Part shown: positions 34,910 through 43,901 of the stretch, in pieces
Layout of the letters: every line of letters starts with the position of its first letter
Numbering within the stretch: position 1 is the stretch's first letter
Assembly (NCBI RefSeq): GCF_012273515.2
Contig: NZ_CP050975.2
Coordinates: 3,348,001-3,412,000, forward strand
Length of the DNA: 64,000 bases
Direction: 5' to 3'
Origin: Streptomyces sp. RPA4-2
GTDB taxonomy: Bacteria; Actinomycetota; Actinomycetes; Streptomycetales; Streptomycetaceae
Position numbers and translations under genes: made by a program
Notes under the pieces: model-generated
Databases searched by the model: none
Seen by the model: the letters and a program-made list of their open reading frames with translations, nothing else
Told to the model about the DNA's origin: nothing

Positions 34910-35893
34910 CTACGGCAGCGGCCAGGCGTGCGGCCCCTCGGGGTCGTCCAGCCACGCCCACGCGTCCGCGCCGCTGACCGTGATCCCGTACCGCTCGCGC
35001 ACCGGCCGCCGCTCGCGCTCCCACAGCGTGAACGCCTCGTAGGGATCGAGGCTGCCCGCCGTGAGCGTCAGCAGGAACCGGAACAGTTCGTCGCCGCGGG
35101 CCCGGCGCGGCAGCCCGCCCAGGTGCTGCGGCTCCGGGTCGTCGGGGCGGGTGTCGCCGCGCAGGGGGACGAAATAGGCGGGCGTGTGCAGGAAGCGCCC
35201 CTCGGCGTACCCGGCGTCCCGGACCCGCAGCGCGATCAGGCCGGTGGCCAGCGGTGTGAGAATGACCGCACCCGGACGGCACTGCGCCAGCCAGGGGCGC
35301 GGGATCGAGGTCAGCGTGCAGGTCGCCATGATCCGGTCGAACGGGGCCCGCTCGGGAACCCCGCGGGTGCCGTCGCCGGTGACGACGGTGGGATGCCTGC
35401 CGACGGTGTCCAGGTGCTGCCGTGCGGACTCGGTGATCTCCGGGTCGAGGTCGACCGTGGTCACCAGGCCGTCACCGAGACGGTGGGCGAGCAGCGCCGC
35501 GTTGTAGCCGGTCCCGGCGCCGATCTCCAGTACGGCGTCCCCGTCCCGTATCTCCAGCGCGGTCAGCATCATCGCCATCAGCGACGGCTGGCTGCTGGAG
35601 GAGAGCAGCTCGGCGTCCCGGACCCTGGTGGCCAGCGCGGTGTCCGCGTAGGCGCCACGCAGCCAGCGCTCCCGCTGTCCGGGGTCGGGGTCCTCGCACC
35701 ACACCCGCTCGAAGCCGTCCGAGGCACCGACGTAGTAGTAGGGCACGAAGAGGTGGCGCGGGATCTCCTGGAAGGCCTCCCGCCAGACCGGGTCGGCGTC
35801 CCAGGCCCCGCTGGCCTCGATCACGCGTACCAGCGCGGCCCGCGCCGAGGTGGCGAGGTCGTCCAGATCCTTGTCGAGTGTGTGCGCGCCCAT
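34910..35893 (-). CDS. PCMT-like SAM-dependent methyltransferase
   Basis: This 327-residue protein starts at ATG 35893. The SAM-binding motif is AVLEIGAGTGYNAALLAHRLG (about residues 115-135), followed by VVTGDGTRG and FDRIMATC. The pre-motif SSSSQPSLMAMML is typical of protein-L-isoaspartate O-methyltransferases. The C-terminal about 110 residues extend beyond canonical PCMT. It may repair isoaspartyl residues or methylate another substrate; the extended form is common in actinobacteria and less well characterised. It is divergent from glbO. Confidence 0.85.
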   Translation of the reverse strand: MGAHTLDKDLDDLATSARAALVRVIEASGAWDADPVWREAFQEIPRHLFVPYYYVGASDGFERVWCEDPDPGQRERWLRGAYADTALATRVRDAELLSSSSQPSLMAMMLTALEIRDGDAVLEIGAGTGYNAALLAHRLGDGLVTTVDLDPEITESARQHLDTVGRHPTVVTGDGTRGVPERAPFDRIMATCTLTSIPRPWLAQCRPGAVILTPLATGLIALRVRDAGYAEGRFLHTPAYFVPLRGDTRPDDPEPQHLGGLPRRARGDELFRFLLTLTAGSLDPYEAFTLWERERRPVRERYGITVSGADAWAWLDDPEGPHAWPLP

Positions 35894-36048
35894 ACCTCCA
35901 CTGTGCTGCCGGGAGGGCCGGGAGGCGAGTGCCGGCCGGGCTGATCGGGGGTCCGCGGACCTGGCGGGCGCCGGGTGCGGACCGCTCCGGCGCGTCGGCC
36001 CATGGAGTGGTCCTAAGCCTTGAGTCCTCGGTCACCGGGTCTGAGACC

Positions 36049-36462
36049 ATGGGACACGTGAATGAGATTCGGCGCGGCACGCTTCAGGAGCAGACCTTCT
36101 ACGAGCAGGTCGGCGGCGAGGAGACCTTCCGGCGCCTCGTCCACCGTTTCTACGAGGGAGTCGCCGAGGACCCGCTGCTGAAGCCCATGTACCCCGAGGA
36201 GGACCTGGGCCCTGCCGAGGAGCGCCTCACGCTGTTCCTGATCCAGTACTGGGGCGGCCCGACGACCTACGGCGAGAACCGCGGCCACCCCCGGCTGCGG
36301 ATGCGTCACGCTCCGTTCGCCGTCGACCAGGCGGCGCACGACGCCTGGCTCAAGCACATGCGCGTGGCCGTCGACGAGCTCGGTCTCTCCGAGGAGCACG
36401 AGCACACGCTGTGGAACTACCTGACGTACGCGGCGGCTTCGATGGTGAACACGGCCGGTTGA
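36049..36462 (+). CDS. glbO: Group II truncated haemoglobin
   Basis: This 137-residue globin starts at ATG 36049; GTG 36058 (VNEIRRG) is a close alternative. It has the short 2-on-2 globin pattern: FYEQVGGEETFRRLVHRFY (B and CD region), PMYPEEDLGPAEERL, FLIQYWGGPTTYGENRGHPRLRMRHAPF with the proximal His in HAPF, and a C-terminal helix. GlbO proteins bind O2 and interact with lipids in mycobacteria; roles in oxygen delivery or nitrosative defence are proposed. It is monocistronic. Confidence 0.92.
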   Translation: MGHVNEIRRGTLQEQTFYEQVGGEETFRRLVHRFYEGVAEDPLLKPMYPEEDLGPAEERLTLFLIQYWGGPTTYGENRGHPRLRMRHAPFAVDQAAHDAWLKHMRVAVDELGLSEEHEHTLWNYLTYAAASMVNTAG

Positions 36463-36528
36463 CGAGGGCGGGCGGCGCCGGTCGCGCCCCAGAGGGCGAC
36501 GAAGGACCCGGTCGTACGGGCGGCCGGC

Positions 36529-37218
36529 TCAGCGGACGCTGACGTCCAGCGCTCCGAGTCCCGCCCGGCGGACGGCGATCGACCCGTAGGGCGTGCGGAG
36601 CCGGAGCCACGCTCCCGACGCGTACAGGCCCAACGGGGTCTCCGCGGGGGCGCCCTGGCCGGCCGCGCGGAGGAATCCCAGCGACTGCGCCGCGTGCGCG
36701 GCCCGTACCGGAAGGCCGCTGTCACCGATCGGGCGGGACCAGATCTCCCGTCCGATCGCGTCGAGTTCGGCGCGGGTACGCCGGTCGGGCGCCAACTCCT
36801 CGGTGCGGGACCGGAATTCGGCGACCGCGGCACCGACCGACGCGCGCACGGCGTCCGTCGCGGGCAGCCCCGGCTCCTGCCGCCAGCCGCCGCGGGGCGG
36901 CAGCACGCCCGCCCACGGCGGACCGGTGACGGCCGCGGGAACGGTGACCGTGGCCGCCGACTCCTCGACGGACTCCAGGAGTTCACCGGCGGAGACGGTC
37001 ACGTCGAGCGTGACGTCGAGCCCGTTCTCGTACGGCTTGTCGAGCCGCACCGTACGGATCGCGAGGACCTCGAACGCCGGCGGGCGCCCGAAGACGGCGA
37101 GCGCGGTGCCGGACGCCTGGAGGCGCACGGCGGCCGCGCGGTCGTAGTGGATCAGCCGGGCGAGGAAGGCGGCGAGGTCCGCCGCCTCCCCGTCGTCGGC
37201 GAGGTACAGGGCGGTCAT
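36529..37218 (-). CDS. Conserved actinobacterial hypothetical protein
   Basis: This 229-residue cytoplasmic protein starts at ATG 37218, overlapping the thioesterase stop (ATGA). The N-terminus MTALYLADDGEAADLAAFLARLIHYDRAAAVRLQASG is followed by two beta-rich regions and a helical part with DAIGREIWSRPIG. No known catalytic motif is recognised. It forms a three-gene operon with thioesterase and EttA, an order common in Streptomyces, and so is probably a conserved housekeeping protein. Confidence 0.75.
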   Translation of the reverse strand: MTALYLADDGEAADLAAFLARLIHYDRAAAVRLQASGTALAVFGRPPAFEVLAIRTVRLDKPYENGLDVTLDVTVSAGELLESVEESAATVTVPAAVTGPPWAGVLPPRGGWRQEPGLPATDAVRASVGAAVAEFRSRTEELAPDRRTRAELDAIGREIWSRPIGDSGLPVRAAHAAQSLGFLRAAGQGAPAETPLGLYASGAWLRLRTPYGSIAVRRAGLGALDVSVR

Positions 37219-37625
37219 GCAGCGACGACCTCGTCCACGTCGTCCCGGTACTCCTCCAGGAACTCGCGCTCCTGCGCCGTGATCCGGCGCGGACGCTGCT
37301 GCGTGAAGTCGAACGGCACGATCACCGTCGAGGCCGTGACGTAGATCTGGTCAGGGTCCTTGACCTCGTAGGCGATCGTGAACGACGCCGCTCGTATCTG
37401 CGTCACCCACAGCTCGATGTCCACCGGCGTGTGCCGGTGGACCAGCTGCCGCTTGTAGTCGATCTCATGGCGTGCCACCACGGATCCCTGCTGGAAGTCC
37501 TTCTCCGGGCGGAACAGGAAGTCGATACGGGCTTCCTCCAGGTACCGGAGGAAGACCACGTTGTTCACGTGGCCGTACGCGTCCATGTCCGCCCAGCGCA
37601 GCGGGCAGCGGTAGATGTGCCGCAA
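37215..37625 (-). CDS. 4HBT acyl-CoA thioesterase
   Basis: This 136-residue hot-dog protein has a TTG start at 37625, two bases beyond the ettA stop; it gives LRHIYRCPLRWADMDAYGHVNN at the very N-terminus, as expected for the family. WADMDAYGHVNNVVFLRYLEEAR holds the catalytic Asp and the conserved helix. The enzyme hydrolyses acyl-CoA thioesters; its chain-length preference is unknown. A longer frame upstream lies inside ettA and is not used. Translation is probably coupled to EttA. Confidence 0.85.
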   Translation of the reverse strand: MRHIYRCPLRWADMDAYGHVNNVVFLRYLEEARIDFLFRPEKDFQQGSVVARHEIDYKRQLVHRHTPVDIELWVTQIRAASFTIAYEVKDPDQIYVTASTVIVPFDFTQQRPRRITAQEREFLEEYRDDVDEVVAA

Positions 37626-37627
37626 GA

Positions 37628-39292
37628 TCAGCCCCGGGTCAGCTTCTTGTAGGTGGCGCGGTGCGGGCGGGCCGCGTCGGCGCCGAGCCGCTCGACCTTG
37701 TTCTTCTCGTACGACTCGAAGTTGCCCTCGAACCAGTACCACTTCGACTCACCCTCGTACGCGAGGATGTGCGTCGCGACCCGGTCCAGGAACCAACGGT
37801 CGTGGGAGATGACCACGGCCGCACCGGGGAACTCCAGGAGCGCGTTCTCGAGCGAGGACAGGGTCTCCACGTCGAGGTCGTTGGTGGGCTCGTCGAGGAG
37901 CAGCAGGTTGCCGCCCTCCTTGAGGGTCAGCGCCAGGTTCAGCCGGTTGCGCTCACCGCCGGAGAGGACACCCGCGGGCTTCTGCTGGTCCGGGCCCTTG
38001 AAGCCGAAGGCGGACACGTAGGCCCGCGACGGCATCTCGACCTGACCGACGTTGATGTAGTCGAGCTCGTCGGAGACGACGGCCCACAGCGTCTTCTTGG
38101 GGTCGATGTTGGCGCGGCTCTGGTCGACGTAGCTGATCTTGACCGTGTCGCCGACCTTGATCGCGCCGGTGTCCGGCGTCTCCAGGCCCTGGATCATCTT
38201 GAACAGCGTGGTCTTGCCGGCGCCGTTCGGGCCGATGACGCCGACGATGCCGTTGCGCGGCAGCGTGAAGCTGAGGTCGTCGATGAGGACCTTGTCGCCG
38301 AACGCCTTGGAGAGGTTCTGGACCTCGACGACGATGGAGCCCAGTCGCGGGCCCGGCGGGATCTGGATCTCCTCGAAGTCCAGCTTCCGCATCTTGTCGG
38401 CCTCGGCCGCCATCTCCTCGTAACGGGCGAGGCGGGCCTTGGACTTGGTCTGACGGCCCTTGGCGTTGGACCGGACCCACTCCAGCTCTTCCTTGAGCCG
38501 CTTGGCGCGCTTCTCGTCCTTGCGGCCCTCGACCTTGAGGCGGGCGGACTTCTTGTCGAGGTACGTGGAGTAGTTGCCCTCGTAGGGGATCGCGCGGCCA
38601 CGGTCCAGTTCGAGGATCCACTCGGCGACGTTGTTCAGGAAGTACCGGTCGTGCGTGACGGCGACGACGGCGCCCGCGTACTTCGTGAGGTGCTGCTCCA
38701 GCCAGTTCACCGACTCGGCGTCGAGATGGTTGGTGGGCTCGTCGAGGAGGAGCAGGTCCGGAGCCTCGATCAGCAGCTTGCAGAGCGCCACCCGGCGCTT
38801 CTCGCCACCGGAGAGGTTGGTGACCGGCCAGTCGCCGGGCGGGCAGCCCAGCGCGTCCATGGCCTGTTCGAGCTGCGCGTCGAGGTCCCAGGCGTTGGAG
38901 TGGTCCAGGTCGTCCTGGAGCTTCCCCATCTCCTCCATGAGCGCGTCCGAGTAGTCGGTCGCCATCAGCTCGGCGACCTCGTTGAAACGGCTGAGCTTGC
39001 CCATCAGCTCTTTGGCGCCGTCCTGGACGTTCTCCAGCACCGTCTTCGACTCGTCCAGCTCCGGCTCCTGCATGAGGATGCCGACGCTGAAACCGGGCGA
39101 CAGGAACGCGTCGCCGTTGGAGGGCTGCTCGATGCCCGCCATGATCTTGAGAACGGTGGACTTACCGGCACCGTTCGGACCGACCACACCGATCTTCGCG
39201 CCCGGGAGGAAGCTCAGGGTGACGTCGTCGAGGATCACCTTGTCGCCGTGCGCCTTGCGCGTCTTGCGCATGGTGTAAATGAACTCAGCCAA
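37628..39292 (-). CDS. ettA: ABC-F translation factor EttA
   Basis: This 554-residue soluble protein has two ATPase domains. Walker A motifs are GPNGAGKS (about 38) and GPNGAGKT (about 350); signatures are LSGGEKRR and LSGGERNR; Walker B is LLLLDEPTNHLD and LLLLDEPTNDLD. The inter-domain P-site tRNA interaction motif (about 245-320) is Lys/Arg-rich and charged. EttA gates ribosomes according to ATP/ADP ratio. The start is TTG 39292 (LAEFIYTM, as in homologues); the extension to 39406 is the leader. A 134-bp repeat with a hairpin lies 40 bases upstream. Confidence 0.93.
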   Translation of the reverse strand: MAEFIYTMRKTRKAHGDKVILDDVTLSFLPGAKIGVVGPNGAGKSTVLKIMAGIEQPSNGDAFLSPGFSVGILMQEPELDESKTVLENVQDGAKELMGKLSRFNEVAELMATDYSDALMEEMGKLQDDLDHSNAWDLDAQLEQAMDALGCPPGDWPVTNLSGGEKRRVALCKLLIEAPDLLLLDEPTNHLDAESVNWLEQHLTKYAGAVVAVTHDRYFLNNVAEWILELDRGRAIPYEGNYSTYLDKKSARLKVEGRKDEKRAKRLKEELEWVRSNAKGRQTKSKARLARYEEMAAEADKMRKLDFEEIQIPPGPRLGSIVVEVQNLSKAFGDKVLIDDLSFTLPRNGIVGVIGPNGAGKTTLFKMIQGLETPDTGAIKVGDTVKISYVDQSRANIDPKKTLWAVVSDELDYINVGQVEMPSRAYVSAFGFKGPDQQKPAGVLSGGERNRLNLALTLKEGGNLLLLDEPTNDLDVETLSSLENALLEFPGAAVVISHDRWFLDRVATHILAYEGESKWYWFEGNFESYEKNKVERLGADAARPHRATYKKLTRG

Positions 39293-39332
39293 GAGAAACC
39301 GTCCGGACGCTTGAAATCGGCAGTGGGCAGAT

Positions 39333-39466
39333 ACACCCCATCTTGCCTGACGGCCACCCCTCGAAGGAAACGCGTTCCGGCCGTGGGCCGTGACCTGGCC
39401 GTTCACCGGCTGTCCTGACAGCCGGGTGTCACGGATCGTCGCCGTCGATCACGGTGAGCGACCTCG
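39333..39466 (-). repeat. Repeat element copy 1, upstream of ettA, with hairpin
   Basis: This stretch matches 51023-51158 over about 135 bases with scattered substitutions and small gaps (my alignment, roughly 85 percent). Both copies begin ACACCCCATCTTGCCTGACG and contain TGACCTGGCCGTTCACC. A perfect 9-bp stem, CCGGCTGTC-ct-GACAGCCGG (39407-39428), is present. Both copies lie the same way round, 25-40 bases before a minus-strand start codon. The rest of the gene-free stretch to 39926 shows no convincing gene. Confidence 0.75.
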
Positions 39467-39926
39467 GCCCCACGGCGGGCAGCTCCAGGACATGCGGCAT
39501 GCTGCCGATCTCGGCCAGTCCCAAGGCGTTGGGCACGGCATCGCCCGGCGGGGGCAATCCGCACTCATCCACGGCTGGAGCATGACCGCTCCGGAGGTTC
39601 ATCGACCGCCGCTTCCGCCGCTTCGCAAGTTCGATCGCGGTCGCGTGGAGGTGCTTCCCCGCGTCGAGGTCATCGAATGGTCGGCGGGCGCCCGCGGTCA
39701 CGCGGCCCTTTCACGTGCTCGTTACGGGCCATCCCGCCAGAGCCGAACCGAGCACTCCGCGCACCGGTACAGAGCGGTGTCATGCGATGCAGAACGCACC
39801 GTGGTGGGTCACAGTGGAACGGAGGGAGAGACCTCGCGTCACCGTACCGGAATGCGCTTCGGAAGGACATCCGCTGTACCGAATACTCACCACACCAGTG
39901 GTTTGTCGTCGCGTGAGGAGCGCCAG

Positions 39927-40574
39927 GTGGAAATGAAGAATACCGACACGGCGGTTGTATTCATTGACCCACAGAACGACGTGCTGAGCGAGAGCGGAGC
40001 GAACTGGGACGCGGTGGGGGCGAGCGTCACAGAGAACAGGACCGTCGAGAACATGGAGAGGATCTTCGAGGCGGCGAAGGCGGAGGGATATGAGGTCTTC
40101 ATCTCGCCCCATTACTTCTACCCGACCGACAACGGATGGCGAATGAACGGGCCGCTCGAGACAAGCGAGCTCGAGACCCACACGTTCGCACGGACGGGAC
40201 AGCTCGATCTGACCGGATTCCGGGGCTCCGGGGCAGACTGGCTGGACCGCTTCAAGCCCTATATCGAAGACGGCAGAACAGTGGTCGCCAGCCCGCACAA
40301 GGTATTCGGACCGGAAACCAACGACTTGGTACTGCAACTGCGCAAGCGGGGAATGCAGAGGATTATTCTTGGCGGAATGCTGGCGAACATGTGCGTCGAG
40401 TCCCATATGCGTCACCTCATCGAGGAGGGATTCGAGGTCACCGTGGTGAGGGATGCAACAGCAGGGCCCCGACACCCGGTGTGGGGCGACGGCTATCAGG
40501 CGGCGATCATCAACTACAGCTTCTTCGCGCATGCGTTGCTGTCGACTGACGAAGTACTCGATCGAATGCGCTGA
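39927..40574 (+). CDS. Isochorismatase-like cysteine hydrolase
   Basis: This 215-residue protein starts at GTG 39927, six bases after GAGGAG; ATG 39933 is an alternative. The catalytic Asp is in VVFIDPQNDVL, the Lys in VVASPHKVFGPETND, and the nucleophile Cys in GGMLANMCVESHMRHL, completing the isochorismatase superfamily triad. Such enzymes hydrolyse isochorismate, nicotinamide, biuret and other C-N or ether bonds. The substrate is not evident. Codons are less GC-biased than the neighbours (for example ATT, GAA, AAT near the start), which hints at recent arrival. Confidence 0.87.
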   Translation: MEMKNTDTAVVFIDPQNDVLSESGANWDAVGASVTENRTVENMERIFEAAKAEGYEVFISPHYFYPTDNGWRMNGPLETSELETHTFARTGQLDLTGFRGSGADWLDRFKPYIEDGRTVVASPHKVFGPETNDLVLQLRKRGMQRIILGGMLANMCVESHMRHLIEEGFEVTVVRDATAGPRHPVWGDGYQAAIINYSFFAHALLSTDEVLDRMR

Positions 40575-40737
40575 GGAACTCGCAGCCGGGAAATAGCGCT
40601 CGCGCCCGTCCGATGGTTACGCTTCCGTGGAAACACGTCCAGCCCGACTGCGGTCGGTGCCCGGAACGACGCGTCAGTAGCACCAGGGGTTGCGGACCAC
40701 AAACGAGCGGATTCGGGTCGGCGCGATAGGGGATACC

Positions 40738-41085
40738 GTGGAGTTCCAACACATCGTGGAGCTGGTCGGTCGAGCCGTCGACGGATTCGGCGTGGCCATC
40801 ATAGTCGTGGGAACGCTCTTGGCGACCGTTCTCGCGGCTGTCCGGCTCAGTCGCCGACAGGCGGGTGTGTACCGCGGCTATCGCCGTCGCGTCGGGCGGT
40901 CGATCCTGCTGGGGCTGGAATTCCTCGTTGCCGGCGATATCATCCGTACGGTCGCCGTCGCACCGACGTACGAAAGCGTCGGAGTGCTGGCCCTGATCGT
41001 GGGCATTCGCACCTTCCTCAGCTTTTCTCTCGAGCTCGAGATCACCGGGCGGTGGCCCTGGCAGAAGCCGGTGGCCGGAGACTGA
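40738..41085 (+). CDS. DUF1622 membrane protein
   Basis: This 115-residue protein starts at GTG 40738 after AGGGG; a longer ATG start at 40690 is less likely. Three hydrophobic segments are seen (FGVAIIVVGTLLATVLAAV; ILLGLEFLVAGDIIRTV; VGVLALIVGIRTFLSFSLELEI). LGLEFLVAGDIIRTV, IRTFLSFSLELEI and WPW are hallmarks of the DUF1622 family, whose function is unknown. No operon partner is certain. Confidence 0.82.
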   Translation: MEFQHIVELVGRAVDGFGVAIIVVGTLLATVLAAVRLSRRQAGVYRGYRRRVGRSILLGLEFLVAGDIIRTVAVAPTYESVGVLALIVGIRTFLSFSLELEITGRWPWQKPVAGD

Positions 41086-41101
41086 CCCCGCGCGGCGCGG
41101 A

Positions 41102-41701
41102 ATGGCAGCGGCCGGACTCTCTTGCGATCCTGGTCCGGTGGCACGTGATCCTGGAAAGGTGGCACACCGCACCTCCGCGCACGGTCCGGACCCCGGGCCG
41201 GGCCCCGGACCGGACTCCGGTCCCACGCCCGACACGCCCCGGACCGACTACACCGGTGCGATCTACGGGTCGCTCCTGGCCGCCTCGGTGGTGGCCGGGG
41301 CCGGTGCGCTCGGCCCGCATCCGCGCGGCGAGCTCGTGGCCCTCCTGCTCTGCACCGGTGTGGTGTTCTGGGGCGCGCACGCCTACGTCCGGTTCATCGG
41401 AAACCGATTGCGGCATCAGTCGGTGACCTGGCGGGAGATCCGCCAGGTGTGCGCTCGCGAGTGGCCGATCGTCCAGGCGGCGTTCCTGCCCGCCGTCGCC
41501 GTGGCGATCAGTCCACTCCTGGGGCTCGGGGTCGAAGGGGCGGGATGGCTCGCTCTGGGCGTCGCCGTGACCCAGCAGGTCGGCTGGGCCACGGCCATGG
41601 TCATCCGGGCCGGTGCCTCACGCGGTGCCGTGGCGTCCGTCGCCGCCGTCAACCTCGTCCTCGGGTTGATCATCGTGGCCGCCAAGGTCGCGCTCCACTG
41701 A
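41102..41701 (+). CDS. Hypothetical four-helix membrane protein
   Basis: Up to 199 residues. The start is uncertain: ATG 41102, GTG 41138 and GTG 41159 are all in frame, and none has a strong ribosome-binding site. A Pro/Gly/Asp-rich N-terminus (to about 48) leads to four hydrophobic segments (about 53-70, 78-95, 125-160 and 170-197). No family motif is recognised; similar proteins are common in Streptomyces. It begins 16 bases after the DUF1622 gene and may be cotranscribed. Confidence 0.65.
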   Translation: MAAAGLSCDPGPVARDPGKVAHRTSAHGPDPGPGPGPDSGPTPDTPRTDYTGAIYGSLLAASVVAGAGALGPHPRGELVALLLCTGVVFWGAHAYVRFIGNRLRHQSVTWREIRQVCAREWPIVQAAFLPAVAVAISPLLGLGVEGAGWLALGVAVTQQVGWATAMVIRAGASRGAVASVAAVNLVLGLIIVAAKVALH

Positions 41702-41899
41702 GTCCCTTGCTTCCTGTGATGGGCTTCCCGGACTCCCGGGCTTCCGGGCTTCCGATGGCCGAGGTGCGCGACTCTGCGCGCACAGGCGATTGCCGAGCGT
41801 CAACATCTCGCCCACCCCGTGCGGAGCCGGGCGAAGAAGCACACTCTGGAAGGAGGGCTGGGGTAGCAGGGGCTGGGGTCGGCCCCGGAGGTGATCACG

Positions 41900-42208
41900 A
41901 TGACGCAGACGACAGACATGAAGCCGACTCGACCGCAGGCGCGGACCGCCGTCGGCTGGCACGTCGAGATGGAGTTCGAGGAGGACGAGCACCGCACGCG
42001 TGCCGCCGCCCTCCTACGGCTCGCCGACGGGAACGAGGTGCGGGCGCACGGGTACGCCAGCCGCCACCCCAGCGACTCGAACCAGCCGAGGGTCGGCGAG
42101 GAGGTCGCGGGAGCGCGGGCGCTCAACGAACTGGCGATGAAGCTGCTGACCAAGGCGCACGGCGAGATCGACGAGGTGTCGGGCAGAACCTCGCATCCGC
42201 TGCGGTGA
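41900..42208 (+). CDS. DUF1876 small protein
   Basis: This 102-residue protein starts at ATG 41900 after GGAGGTG. The core AVGWHVEMEFEEDEHRTRAAALLRLADGNEVRAHGYASRHPSD...VGEEVAGARALNELAMKLL matches DUF1876, a double-stranded-RNA-binding-like fold found widely in actinobacteria. Function is unknown. It stands alone. Confidence 0.82.
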   Translation: MTQTTDMKPTRPQARTAVGWHVEMEFEEDEHRTRAAALLRLADGNEVRAHGYASRHPSDSNQPRVGEEVAGARALNELAMKLLTKAHGEIDEVSGRTSHPLR

Positions 42209-42566
42209 CGTTGCGACGGGAGTGACGGTCCGGCGGAGCCGGGGCTCACCTGGCCGAGGTCTCGTCCATGTCCCTGACCGGGTGACGTGGAACTCGACCG
42301 GGTGAAGGCTCGGCCGGGTGGGGCGTCGTGCCCGAGTGCGGGGCGCCGGTCCAAGGACGGACTCGGGGCCTGCCCCGTCGGCCGTCGGCGTGATCCACGG
42401 GCCTGGCGGCAAGCCCATCGGCGTGCCGCTTCCCGGTGTGCTCTTCCCGCAGGACACCCGGTGATACGAGTGATGCGCCCGTGGCGAGGCATGAACAGGG
42501 CGCCGGCTGTCGCGCCCGATCGCGACGGCCGGCGCCCGTCAGCGCCTCGCCCCGGAAGGGAACCGC
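42209..42566. other. Gene-free stretch before the nucleoside hydrolase
   Basis: These 358 bases have no frame with good codon bias and no strong inverted repeat. The last 15 bases hold the GGAAGGGAA ribosome-binding site of the next gene. Confidence 0.5.
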
Positions 42567-43514
42567 ATGCCCAAGAAGATCATCATCGACTGTGACCCCG
42601 GGCTGGACGACGCGATCGCCATCCTGCTCGCCGCCGGGAACCCGGATGTCGAGACCGTCGCCGTCACCACCGTCGCGGGCAACCACACCCTCGACAAGGT
42701 CACCCTGAACGCCCGTCAGGTCTGCACCCTGGCCGGCCTGCACGACGTACCCGTCGCACCGGGCGCCGACCGTCCCCTCGTCCGTGACCGGATCACCGCG
42801 GCCGAGATCCACGGCGAGTCGGGCATGGACGGCCCTGCCTTCATCACTCCGGCCATGGAGGCCGACCCCCGGCACGCCGTCGACCTCATCGTGGAGACGG
42901 TTCTCACCCATCCCGGCGAGATCACGCTCGTCCCCACCGCGCCCCTGACCAACATCGCGCTGGCGCTGCGCCGGGAGCCGCGGATCGCCGCGCTGGTCGA
43001 GGAGGTCGTCCTCATGGGCGGGTCGTACACCCGCGGCAACGTCACGCCCGCGGCCGAGTTCAACGTCCACGCCGATCCCGAAGCGGCCGCGATCGTCTTC
43101 TCGGCGGACTGGCCCGTCACCATGGTCGGTCTCGACCTGACCGCCCAGGCCGCCGCCACCCCGGAGCTGCTGTCCCGCATCGAGGCGCTGGACACGCCGG
43201 TGTCCCGGTTCGTCGTCGATCTCCTGCACCACTACAACGCCACCGTCGGCAAGGTCCACGGCACGACGGCCACGATCCACGACGCGTGCGCGGTCGGCCG
43301 GGCCATCGACCCCACTCTGATGGAGGCCGTCGAGGCCCACGTCGAGGTCGAACTGCACGGCACGGCGACCTACGGGATGACGGTCACCGACTTCCGCGGC
43401 CACATCGGTCCGCCGAACACGTCCGTGGCCACCGAACTGCGCACCGAACGCCTCTGGGACCTGCTCATCCGCTCACTAGAGAACATCGCGACCACCACCC
43501 GGACATCGGCCTGA
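42567..43514 (+). CDS. Inosine-uridine-preferring nucleoside hydrolase
   Basis: This 315-residue enzyme starts at ATG 42567 after GGAAGGGAA. The calcium-binding motif DCDPGLDDA (residues 8-16) is diagnostic. Further active-site motifs are GGSYTRGNVTPAAEFNVHADPEAA and HDACAVGRAI with the C-terminal Asp ligand. Nucleoside hydrolases cleave the N-glycosidic bond to give base and ribose for salvage. Base preference cannot be told from the sequence. Confidence 0.92.
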   Translation: MPKKIIIDCDPGLDDAIAILLAAGNPDVETVAVTTVAGNHTLDKVTLNARQVCTLAGLHDVPVAPGADRPLVRDRITAAEIHGESGMDGPAFITPAMEADPRHAVDLIVETVLTHPGEITLVPTAPLTNIALALRREPRIAALVEEVVLMGGSYTRGNVTPAAEFNVHADPEAAAIVFSADWPVTMVGLDLTAQAAATPELLSRIEALDTPVSRFVVDLLHHYNATVGKVHGTTATIHDACAVGRAIDPTLMEAVEAHVEVELHGTATYGMTVTDFRGHIGPPNTSVATELRTERLWDLLIRSLENIATTTRTSA

Positions 43515-43548
43515 CCGAAGGCGAGCGGCCCGGCCCGAGCACCCAGGA

Positions 43549-43590
43549 CCGGACGGGATGACCTTCGTAACCGGACGGGATGACCTTCGG
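43549..43590 (+). repeat. 20-bp direct repeat upstream of the subtilase gene
   Basis: ACCGGACGGGATGACCTTCG occurs at 43549-43568 and again at 43571-43590, a period of 22 bases, which is two helical turns. It could be a pair of operator half-sites or a recent duplication. The rest of 43515-43901 shows no gene. Confidence 0.65.
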
Positions 43591-43901
43591 AGGGGAACGA
43601 GGGACACATCTGACCTTGGAATACCCAGCCAGCAGGAAGAGTGTCCACGGCAGGAATTGCGCGAGCCCCCGACGGCGCCGGGCCTGGCAACAAGACGGCG
43701 GAAACCGTGTACGGACGTGAGGAGGTCGCCGCGAGGCGGTCCGCCGCCGTCCCCCGGAGGCGCGGTGGCCGGCGACCCCGTCTGCACGCGGCGCAACTGT
43801 GCCATGGCACAAGAGTGACGTGTGCGACCCCTTGAACGACGGCTGGGGCGGCCGGAGGATCCAGTGATCTTTCGCTCTTCGCCGCGTCTCAGGAGTCTTC
43901 C

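Noticed and set aside
37472..39418. Large plus-strand frame of 648 codons
   Set aside because: It is the antisense shadow of ettA, with unnatural composition and no ribosome-binding site.
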